Shown here piece after piece: positions 1 to 5,487 of a stretch of DNA of 6,067 nucleotides (positions within the stretch are counted from its first letter, which is position 1; every line of letters starts with the position of its first letter). Made by a program: the position numbers and the translations under genes. Location of the stretch: NCBI GenBank assembly GCA_029259675.1, contig JAJDES010000262.1, forward strand, positions 1 through 6,067, read 5' to 3'. The notes below the pieces were generated by a model. It did no database searches. It was not told the origin of the DNA and worked only from the letters and a program-made list of their open reading frames with translations. Source of the DNA: Planctomycetota bacterium (GTDB lineage Bacteria > Planctomycetota > UBA1135 > GCA-002686595).

Positions 1-405
1 GATGGAGCCCATCACGCCCAAATCTTCGATTGCGGCCTGCGTGGGGCCGTCTTCACCGATGTCGATGCCCAAGTGGCTCACGCACAGCTTGACGTTGAAG
101 TCGGCGTAGCAAACGGATGTTCGAAACTGTTCGAGCGCGCGCAGGGTGACGAAAACGGCCATCGTGTTGGCTACGGGGATCAAGCCTGTGGTCGAAATCC
201 CAGCAGCCATGCCGATCATGTTTTGCTCAGCGATGCCGCATTGAATGTGGCGCTCGGGAAAGCGTTCGATGAATTGCCCGACGAAAGTTGCGCCGGCGGC
301 ATCGGCCTCGAGCAAGACAAAGTCATCTCGCTCCTGTGCGACGGCGATCAGTGCATCCACATAGGACTGGCGCAGGGAAAGCGGTGCGGGAGGTGTGCTC
401 GTCAT
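1..405 (-). CDS. Transketolase, C-terminal (pyrimidine-binding) subunit, partial
   Basis: This is the second half of a split transketolase, the cytosolic thiamine-diphosphate (ThDP) enzyme that moves two-carbon ketol units between sugars. The first 135 residues are present; the gene runs off the left edge, and split C-subunits are usually a little over 300 residues. Visible signatures are LLEADAAGAT (31-40), GIAEQN (57-62), whose Glu60 corresponds to the glutamate that activates the ThDP pyrimidine, RALEQFRTS (89-97), and SHLGIDIGEDGPTQ (110-123). Gln123 stands where yeast and E. coli transketolases have His (GEDGxTHQ); mammalian transketolase has Gln there too, so this is a known variant and not a loss. 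The ATG overlaps the upstream stop as ATGA, and GGAG lies 8 nt before it, so translation is probably coupled to the N-subunit. A DXS-like or other transketolase-type enzyme is possible, but the pairing favours transketolase. Confidence 0.93.
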   Translation of the reverse strand, partial: MTSTPPAPLSLRQSYVDALIAVAQERDDFVLLEADAAGATFVGQFIERFPERHIQCGIAEQNMIGMAAGISTTGLIPVANTMAVFVTLRALEQFRTSVCYADFNVKLCVSHLGIDIGEDGPTQAAIEDLGVMGSI

Positions 406-1208
406 CGCGCTAGCTCCGATTCAAGGGTCCTCAATTCGCCCATGGCTTGGCTCAATTCCTCTGCATTGGGTGGCGCCGTTCCGTGCCACCTCTGGACGCC
501 CTCCATAAAGGAAACACCCTTACCCTTGATTGTGTGGGCAATGATGACTTGGGGCGCATGTTTCACTCCGCGAGCCCATTCGATTGCATCCAAAATGGAG
601 CCCATGTCGTGGCCGTCGATTTCGTGCACTTCCCATCCGAAAGCGCGCCACTTTTCGGCCAGGGGCTCCAGTCGCAGGATCTCTTCGATCATGCCGTCCT
701 GTTGCATCTTGTTGTAGTCAACAAAGGCGGTGAAGTTCGCCTGAGCTCGATGACCGGCGGCTTGGATGACTTCCCAACATTGGCCTTCTTGAAGTTCACC
801 GTCACCGACCAAGGTGTAGACGTGGGGGCTGAGTTGGCCCTGATGTTGAAGCCCGACAGCCATGCCCAATGCGCTCGAAAAACCCTGGCCGAGACTTCCG
901 CTTACGCATTCAACGCCGGGTGTCTTGGTGCTGGGGTGCCCCTGCAACATGCGACCGATTTGTCTGAAGCCTGCGAGTTCTTCGCGCGGGAAATAGCCGC
1001 AGCGGGCCAGCAGCACATACAAAGCGGGGCAGGCGTGTCCCTTTGACAAAACGAACCGATCGCGTTCCTTCCAATCGGGCTCTGCCGGGCGATGTCGCAG
1101 AACATGCCGGTACAACGCACAGAGAATGTCGGTGGCGGAGAGGGATCCTCCCGGGTGTCCGGATCCGCCCGTGACAATCGTTTGGAGGATGTCCATGCGC
1201 ACTCGCAC
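402..1208 (-). CDS. Transketolase, N-terminal (ThDP-binding) subunit
   Basis: This is the first half of the split transketolase, binding the ThDP diphosphate and Mg2+. From the GTG at 1208 it has 268 residues. Motifs: GSGHPGG (15-21, His18), SKGHA (55-59, His58), GHPS (90-93, His91), SGSLGQG (103-109), the ThDP motif GDGE (135-138) ending at Asn166 in VDYNK, IKGKG (227-231) and WHG (241-243). These match the catalytic histidines and cofactor site of the family. The start is uncertain. Coding-like sequence continues upstream in frame without a stop and encodes LDRKELERLLALEAVRVRMD, the helix that normally precedes GSGHPG (compare RKEL in E. coli TktA). No ATG, GTG or TTG exists there. GTG 1208 has AGAGG only 2 nt away; GTG 1202 has it at 8 nt. 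An ATC at 1313 with AGGAG at 6 nt would give 303 residues and keep the helix. The stop overlaps the next gene's ATG. Confidence 0.93.
   Translation of the reverse strand: MRVRMDILQTIVTGGSGHPGGSLSATDILCALYRHVLRHRPAEPDWKERDRFVLSKGHACPALYVLLARCGYFPREELAGFRQIGRMLQGHPSTKTPGVECVSGSLGQGFSSALGMAVGLQHQGQLSPHVYTLVGDGELQEGQCWEVIQAAGHRAQANFTAFVDYNKMQQDGMIEEILRLEPLAEKWRAFGWEVHEIDGHDMGSILDAIEWARGVKHAPQVIIAHTIKGKGVSFMEGVQRWHGTAPPNAEELSQAMGELRTLESELAR
414..417 (-). promoter_or_regulatory. Ribosome binding site of the transketolase C-subunit
   Basis: GGAG lies 8 nt upstream of the ATG at 405-403, inside the last codons of the N-subunit gene. Together with the ATGA stop/start overlap it fixes this start and implies re-initiation or coupled translation, giving matched amounts of the two subunits. 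Confidence 0.6.
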
Positions 1209-1310
1209 AGCCTCTAGGGCAAGCAGCCGTTCGAGCTCCTTGCGGTCGAGCTTGGCCGTGTCGGCGATGCCTTCGAAGCTCGATGGTTGCGCGGCGGTGG
1301 TGCTCGTTTC

Positions 1311-1324
1311 GATTGGAATCTCCT
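1311..1324 (-). promoter_or_regulatory. Candidate Shine-Dalgarno plus ATC start of the transketolase N-subunit
   Basis: On the minus strand AGGAG (1324-1320) is followed after 6 nt by ATC (1313-1311), in frame with the N-subunit. Starting there adds 35 residues to the form that begins at GTG 1208, including the expected first helix. ATC is a very rare initiator (ATT of infC is the best-known relative), so this is a hypothesis resting on the Shine-Dalgarno match, the open frame and the family's usual N-terminus. Confidence 0.35.
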
Positions 1325-1399
1325 GCGGTCTATGGGCGCCGGGGGAATTCGGAATGGTGGAGATCCGCGCGCCATGGGCGCTGCCCCACGCAGAACGGG

Positions 1400-1421
1400 A
1401 CTCAGGGTAAGGTGCCTGAGT
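1400..1421. promoter_or_regulatory. Inverted repeat in the dehydrogenase-transketolase spacer
   Basis: ACTCAGG (1400-1406) and CCTGAGT (1415-1421) are perfect 7-bp inverted arms around an 8-nt spacer. The repeat lies 62 bp after the dehydrogenase stop and about 90 bp before the candidate ATC start. No T-run follows on the minus strand, so an intrinsic terminator is unlikely. An operator or RNA hairpin is possible. A shorter palindrome, GCGCC-ATG-GGCGC, lies at 1369-1381. Confidence 0.35.
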
Positions 1422-1482
1422 GGAATCCGGTTGAGCGTTCTCGGGCCCGGCGGGGGAGGCCGAAGTTGGCTCTAAAAGCCGA

Positions 1483-2688
1483 CTATAGGCAGTCCTGGAC
1501 GATCGCGCGAATGTCTCCCTGATCGAAGAGTACGGGATGCTGCGCCAGCGGCCGAGACATGTATGTGGTTACGTCCTCTGCCAAGAATTCAGTCAGCTGT
1601 TCGTAGTCGATTGTGAAGCCATCGGGCGCTTCGGGCGCGATTTCGGATATCCGCCGCTGAATGCCGATGCCATCCATGAAAGCCTGAAGGCAGTCGACGG
1701 CGTGGCCGGCGCGCTCCTCGACACTGGCCCCGGCTGCGGGTTGGAAGCCCGGCAAGAGGGTCCCCAGCCGGGCAATTCGCTTGGCATCGTGGGGCAGGGT
1801 GCGGCGCAAGACGGGCACGGTGAAGAGCGCGACGGATTCTGCGTGGGTGGTCCCCAGACGGGCGCCCAGGGGTTGGGCGATGGCGTGCGCAACGGTTGTT
1901 CCCGCTTGAGCGATGACCATGCCCGAAAGCGTGGCGGCGCAGGCAACTTGGGATCTTGCTTCGAGGTCGCTGGGATTGCGAACGGCCTGCGGCAGGAAGT
2001 GGATCAAGCGGCTTAAGGCTTCCCATGCCAGTGCGTCGGAAACCGGTGTTCGGTTAGCGACATTCAAGAGCGACTCAAGGGAATGGGCGAAGGCGTCCAC
2101 TCCGGTTTGAGCGGTGAGGCGCTCGGGCATGCTTGACGAAAGCTCGGGATCTACCAGCGCAATGCGCGGGAAAATAGCCGCTTCCTTGATGGTTCCTTTT
2201 TGAACCGTTTCGGAATTGGTGACGACTGAGTAGGGCGTGACTTCGGAACCGGTGCCGGCGGTTGTGGGGATAGCGATTACCGGTAAGGTCGCTTGCGCGT
2301 CCACCGGCTTGGGCGGACGGTTGGAGAGGTTCACATAATCCCAAATGGGCGCGGGGTGGGTGGCGCCGATGGCGACGGCCTTGGCGACATCGATGGCTGA
2401 TCCGCCGCCGAGCCCAATTACCAAATCCGCCTTGGACTCGCGGGCGGCGTTCGCGGCGGACTCCATGTCGCCGGACTTGGGTTCGGGCGAAACCTGATCA
2501 AACAGCACGACCTTGATGCCGGCTTGTTCCAGCGATTGCTGGGCGCGTTCGGCAAGTCCAAGCAACACCATTTCGGGCATCGTTACGAGAAACGCGCATT
2601 TGCCGTGGGCGCTCGCCAATTGCCCAAGCTCTTTAAGGAGGCCCGCTCCAAACTGGATATCCACGGGCAAGTGGGATCGAAACTTCAT
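1483..2688 (-). CDS. Iron-containing alcohol dehydrogenase (Fe-ADH family)
   Basis: This is a cytosolic NAD(P)-dependent dehydrogenase of the group III (Fe-ADH) family, which interconverts alcohols and aldehydes or ketones. The 401 residues from ATG 2688 match the family length. An N-terminal Rossmann-like half contains GLGGGSAID (92-100) and IPTTAGTGSEVT (140-151). The helical half carries four apparent metal ligands, Asp198, His202, His268 and His282, with the same spacing as Asp196/His200/His263/His277 of FucO. Met37 replaces the FucO Asp39 that discriminates against NADP, so NADP use is possible (inferred). Gln272 sits at the FucO His267 position. The open frame extends 50 codons further upstream, but those residues look non-coding and lie over a tandem repeat, so I start at MKFRSHLPVD. 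No clear Shine-Dalgarno precedes this ATG. The substrate is unknown; the split transketolase downstream hints at sugar or small-aldehyde metabolism. Confidence 0.93.
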   Translation of the reverse strand: MKFRSHLPVDIQFGAGLLKELGQLASAHGKCAFLVTMPEMVLLGLAERAQQSLEQAGIKVVLFDQVSPEPKSGDMESAANAARESKADLVIGLGGGSAIDVAKAVAIGATHPAPIWDYVNLSNRPPKPVDAQATLPVIAIPTTAGTGSEVTPYSVVTNSETVQKGTIKEAAIFPRIALVDPELSSSMPERLTAQTGVDAFAHSLESLLNVANRTPVSDALAWEALSRLIHFLPQAVRNPSDLEARSQVACAATLSGMVIAQAGTTVAHAIAQPLGARLGTTHAESVALFTVPVLRRTLPHDAKRIARLGTLLPGFQPAAGASVEERAGHAVDCLQAFMDGIGIQRRISEIAPEAPDGFTIDYEQLTEFLAEDVTTYMSRPLAQHPVLFDQGDIRAIVQDCL

Positions 2689-2744
2689 GTTGTAAATTCT
2701 GTATTGCGCTGTCCGAATTGTGCTGTCTGCATTGCACTGCTGGG
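2689..2744. repeat. Degenerate 14-bp tandem repeat upstream of the dehydrogenase
   Basis: On the plus strand three units follow each other with a 14-bp period: ATTGCGCTGTCCGA (2703-2716), ATTGTGCTGTCTGC (2717-2730) and ATTGCACTGCTGGG (2731-2744), sharing ATTGYRCTG. The adjoining 14 bp, GTTGTAAATTCTGT (2689-2702), match the second unit at 8-9 of 14 positions and may be a decayed fourth copy. The array abuts the dehydrogenase ATG, where a regulator or the ribosome could act. Confidence 0.55.
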
Positions 2745-2745
2745 T

Positions 2746-2766
2746 CGGAGCCAAGCATGGGCTCCG
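2746..2766. promoter_or_regulatory. 7-bp hairpin in the spacer upstream of the dehydrogenase
   Basis: CGGAGCC (2746-2752) and GGCTCCG (2760-2766) form a perfect 7-bp stem with a 7-nt loop, ending just before the 14-bp repeat array. No U-tract follows in the minus-strand transcript, so a standard intrinsic terminator is not supported. It may be an operator, an mRNA processing or stability element, or chance. Confidence 0.35.
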
Positions 2767-2841
2767 GCGGCTTGGAATCAAGGCCGAATCGGGCGTCCCC
2801 GGGATCTGGGAAGGGGAGTTTTCTCGGCAGCCGGCCAAGTT

Positions 2842-2865
2842 GGGGCACAGCCCCCGCTATGCGGG
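2842..2865. other. Two overlapping small hairpins after the FG-GAP gene
   Basis: GGGGC-ACA-GCCCC (2842-2854) and CCCGC-TAT-GCGGG (2853-2865) are perfect 5-bp stems with 3-nt loops. They share two bases, so both cannot form completely. They lie about 30-50 nt after the stop of the 785-residue gene, where a terminator or 3'-end stabiliser would be expected, but no U-tract follows. The rest of the 205-bp spacer (2689-2893) holds only the hairpin and repeats listed separately. Confidence 0.3.
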
Positions 2866-2893
2866 TCGTTGTAGCGCGGCGCCGGGAGCCGAA

Positions 2894-5251
2894 TTAATTT
2901 CCGCCGAGTGTGAATGTGGGCAGATTCAGTGCTTGGGGCTGGTCTTGCCCCTCCACGATGCGCAGAGCCGAATTCAATTCGAGCTCCTTGAAGGTCTGGG
3001 TCTTGTCGGTGGTCGGCCAAAAGACCTCAACTCGTTCGATGGAGGCCGCTTGGCCCAATCCAATGGTTTGGCGCAAGGAGTTCGCTCCAAAACTTCCGCC
3101 GCTGCAAACCGTGCGATAAATCGATCGCTGCTCATCGGCCTCCACAATGACGACCTTTATCCGCGCGCCGATTCCGCTGCGATTGCTGGTCACCCCCTGC
3201 AACTCGAGTGTCAGGTGTCGGGCGCCGAAGCCGGGATTTTCAAATAGGGCGTTGAAGTATTCGTCGCCGCGGAACCCTCCGCCTAGCTCTTCGAAAAGGT
3301 CGAGGTCGCCGTCATTGTCCAAGTCGCCGAAAGCTACGGCGTGTCCCTTTTGCAAATGGCCCAGGCCCCCGGCTGTGGTCACGTCCACAAAGCTGCGGCC
3401 GCCCTTGTTGAGGAACATGATGTTCGGAACCAAGTTGGATGCATCGGGGTCCCCGGTACCCAAGTACATATCCAAGAAGCCGTCGCCGTTGATGTCGCCG
3501 AAGTTGGCCCCCATGGGCAGCATGGGCACATTCAAGCCCGCTTTAGCCGCAAGGTTCTCAAAGCCGCCCTTGCCGTCTCCGCGATAGAGACCGGCAATCT
3601 CACTGTGCCGGCTCTTGCCGAGATAATGCGCCGCGACAATGTCAATCGTACCTGTGTAGCAGGAGGCGAAGAGGTCGAGCTTGCCGTCGTTGTCATAATC
3701 CCAGAACCAAGTTGGAAAGCTCGTCCTGGGTCCGTCTACACCGGCTTGCTTTCCGACTTCAACGAAGCCCTTTCCCGCCTCGTTGTGAAAGAGCAAATTG
3801 GAGCTGGTGTAGGTCGTGATGTACAAATCCGGGAAGCGATCGCCATCGTAATCGCCCCACGCCACGCCCTTGGCGAATACGGCAATGTCGAGGCCCAGGG
3901 CGGGCGCTTTATCGATGAAGCTCCCGTCGCCTTGATTTTGAAACAATTGGCAGGGCGCATTTACACCGCGCCGGCTTTCGTTTCCGACAAACAAGTCCAA
4001 GTCGCCGTCGTTGTCATAGTCAGCGAATGCGCCGGCTTGGGTCGGGTTGTGAATTTCGCCCAGACCCGCTTCGAAAGTGACGTCGCGAAAGTGTCCGTCC
4101 TCGTTTTGCAATAGCGAATTGGGATGGCGGCCTTGGTTGCCCCACCAGGCTCCACGCAGTACGTATAGATCCAAGTCGCCGTCGTTGTCGTAGTCGGCTT
4201 GAATCATGTTCAATCCTCCCAGGAGACCACCCAGGCCGGCCGCCTCGGTGATGTCTTCGAAGTGTCCATCGCCGCGGTTGCGATGCAGATTCATGGGGCT
4301 GGCGACGTCATAGCACGAGACCATGACGTCGAGCAGACCGTCGCCGTCGAAGTCGTCGATGATGGCGCCACCGGCCAGCCCGAATGCATCCAATCCGACT
4401 TGGCGCGCCACGTTTAGAAAACGAGGGAAGCTTTCCTTGGACTGATAGGTTTCCAGGGGGATGCGGTATGGCTCGGGAACTCCGGCTGGATGTTCGGAAA
4501 GCGTCATGGCCGCGATATTCAAGAGCCAAACTGCCGACAGGTGCAGGCTGTCATCCGCTTGGGTCACCTCAAGCACTTGGAGTAGATACTCCGTCGCCTT
4601 GCGCGATCCCTCTTTGACGGTGTGCACGCCCTGACCTCGGATCGGCAAGATGCAGCTGTCGGGGGTGTTGCGCGCGCAGCAGTTTTGGTTTTCGCCCATT
4701 CGCAACCATGCGACACCAAACTCAAAAAGCGCCGATGCATTTTGCTTGCCGGCATTGGGCGGAGCCATCTCAACGGCTTCCGTCAGTAGCTTGATGGCTT
4801 CGGGCAAGCGCCCCAATTGCAGCTCGGCTTTGCCGGCCTTGCAAAGCAATTCATAGCGCTTGAACACTCCCAATTCGGAAACGGGCCGTGCGAGACCCAT
4901 CCGAAAGCGCTTGAGTTGCTGTTCACCGAAATACGGGTTGCGGTCAACGTTCGCCAAAATCTTGTCCATTTCGGCCAACATGCGCGCGTGACCTGTTTGC
5001 TCAACTTCAGCTTGGTCGGAACTTTCTAGTTCGGTGGGCGCTTCGGTGCGCGATTTTGCCCCGCCGGCGGGTGGAGTTTGAAGATCGGCTTGGCTGTGCG
5101 CGGATGTGCCCACGCAAAGGATCAAGATGGCGATGCCAAGGAGGCTGTTGGATGCAATGGGCACGAATAGCAGCGCAGAGGGGGAGGTCGTGTGCAAATG
5201 CGTCAGCCGGGCCGATTGCCGGAACTGAAGCGCATGCCGAATAAGCTGCAA
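2894..5251 (-). CDS. Exported TPR / FG-GAP beta-propeller / ASPIC-UnbV (CRTAC1-like) protein
   Basis: I recognise the family but know no biochemical function; such proteins are presumed calcium-binding and involved in adhesion or surface interactions. The 785 residues contain a hydrophobic segment at about 36-48 (SLLGIAILILCVG) ending near AHS-QA, a probable signal peptide. A helical TPR-like region spans about 128-230, with a conserved-looking CC...C stretch at 191-200. Seven Asp-rich FG-GAP/VCBS loops follow: DFDGDGLLD (300-308), DYDNDGDLD (353-361 and 411-419), DYDGDRFPD (467-475), DYDNDGKLD (518-526), DINGDGFLD (586-594) and DLDNDGDLD (643-651), as in a seven-bladed propeller. An ASPIC/UnbV domain covers about 690-768 (GIGARIKV, SGGSFGAN, VEVFWPTT). 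TTG 5251 is the first possible start because TGA precedes it directly; GGTGGAAAGG ends 9 nt upstream. GTG 5164 would leave a shorter, cleaner signal peptide. The gene upstream is a paralogue. Confidence 0.92.
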   Translation of the reverse strand: MQLIRHALQFRQSARLTHLHTTSPSALLFVPIASNSLLGIAILILCVGTSAHSQADLQTPPAGGAKSRTEAPTELESSDQAEVEQTGHARMLAEMDKILANVDRNPYFGEQQLKRFRMGLARPVSELGVFKRYELLCKAGKAELQLGRLPEAIKLLTEAVEMAPPNAGKQNASALFEFGVAWLRMGENQNCCARNTPDSCILPIRGQGVHTVKEGSRKATEYLLQVLEVTQADDSLHLSAVWLLNIAAMTLSEHPAGVPEPYRIPLETYQSKESFPRFLNVARQVGLDAFGLAGGAIIDDFDGDGLLDVMVSCYDVASPMNLHRNRGDGHFEDITEAAGLGGLLGGLNMIQADYDNDGDLDLYVLRGAWWGNQGRHPNSLLQNEDGHFRDVTFEAGLGEIHNPTQAGAFADYDNDGDLDLFVGNESRRGVNAPCQLFQNQGDGSFIDKAPALGLDIAVFAKGVAWGDYDGDRFPDLYITTYTSSNLLFHNEAGKGFVEVGKQAGVDGPRTSFPTWFWDYDNDGKLDLFASCYTGTIDIVAAHYLGKSRHSEIAGLYRGDGKGGFENLAAKAGLNVPMLPMGANFGDINGDGFLDMYLGTGDPDASNLVPNIMFLNKGGRSFVDVTTAGGLGHLQKGHAVAFGDLDNDGDLDLFEELGGGFRGDEYFNALFENPGFGARHLTLELQGVTSNRSGIGARIKVVIVEADEQRSIYRTVCSGGSFGANSLRQTIGLGQAASIERVEVFWPTTDKTQTFKELELNSALRIVEGQDQPQALNLPTFTLGGN

Positions 5252-5259
5252 TCAGCTTA
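5242..5259 (-). promoter_or_regulatory. Hairpin with the TTG start codon in its loop
   Basis: On the minus strand TAAGCTG-ATTG-CAGCTTA forms a perfect 7-bp stem with a 4-nt loop. The loop contains the TTG start (5251-5249), and the stem begins one nucleotide after the AAAGG Shine-Dalgarno (5265-5261). In mRNA this could slow or gate initiation of the 785-residue protein. If translation really starts at GTG 5164, the hairpin is simply part of the leader. Confidence 0.5.
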
Positions 5260-5260
5260 A

Positions 5261-5295
5261 CCTTTCCACCTGCCCCATGGGTGGAGCGGCCACCC
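5261..5295 (-). promoter_or_regulatory. Shine-Dalgarno and competing leader stems of the FG-GAP gene
   Basis: The minus strand reads GGTGGAAAGG at 5270-5261, the best ribosome binding site before TTG 5251. The bases TCCACC (5285-5280) can pair with GGTGGA (5270-5265), part of this site, across a 9-nt loop. Overlapping bases CCACCC (5284-5279) can instead pair with GGGTGG (5295-5290) across a 5-nt loop. The two stems exclude each other, which could expose or hide the ribosome binding site. This is read from complementarity only. Confidence 0.35.
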
Positions 5296-5319
5296 CAGCA
5301 CAGAGGCGACGAACACTTG

Positions 5320-5356
5320 AGCGGCTAGTGCCGCTGCGCCCCCAAGGCGGCGCCGC
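5320..5356. other. Palindromic pair in the spacer between the paralogues
   Basis: AGCGGC-TAGT-GCCGCT (5320-5335) is a perfect 6-bp stem with a 4-nt loop, and GCGGCGCCGC (5347-5356) is a perfect 10-bp palindrome. Both are GC-rich and neither is followed by a T-run on the minus strand. They may end or stabilise the upstream paralogue's transcript, but no function is shown. Confidence 0.3.
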
Positions 5357-5425
5357 TCCGACGTCTACTCCGTTTCGCGTACGCGCTTGTCAGCAGGGGC
5401 AAACGGTTTTGAGGGTAGGGACTCT

Positions 5426-5472
5426 TCGCAATCCCGATGGATCGGCAGACTGCGCCGCCGAATCGATTGCGA
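5426..5472. other. Composite inverted repeat just downstream of the right-hand paralogue
   Basis: TCGCAATC (5426-5433) and GATTGCGA (5465-5472) are perfect 8-bp arms. Inside them TCGGC (5442-5446) pairs with GCCGA (5457-5461), giving a branched or two-storey stem. It starts 16 bp after the stop at 5488, as expected for a 3'-end structure. No U-tract is present, so intrinsic termination is uncertain. Confidence 0.35.
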
Positions 5473-5487
5473 CTCGTGCCCGGACCC

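Noticed and set aside
73..1046. Long plus-strand open frames (73-717 and 447-1046) opposite the transketolase genes
   Set aside because: They are antisense shadows of two strongly supported transketolase subunits, match no family I know and have implausible composition.
2689..2838. 50-residue N-terminal extension of the dehydrogenase
   Set aside because: It is Pro/Ser/Gln-rich, overlies a hairpin and the 14-bp repeats, and lies before the normal family N-terminus, which begins at MKFRSHLPVD.
2746..2865. Intrinsic terminator between the FG-GAP gene and the dehydrogenase
   Set aside because: The hairpins are real by complementarity, but none is followed by a U-tract in the transcript.
3341..4114. 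257-codon plus-strand open frame opposite the FG-GAP region
   Set aside because: It is produced by the complement of the repeated Asp-rich codons (repeated VAVVVIV-like stretches). The sense strand has clear domains.
299..4500. Repeated Asp-rich codons as a DNA repeat or CRISPR-like array
   Set aside because: The periodic GTCGCCGTCGTTGTC-type plus-strand matches come from FG-GAP calcium loops at irregular spacing. There are no uniform repeats or spacers.
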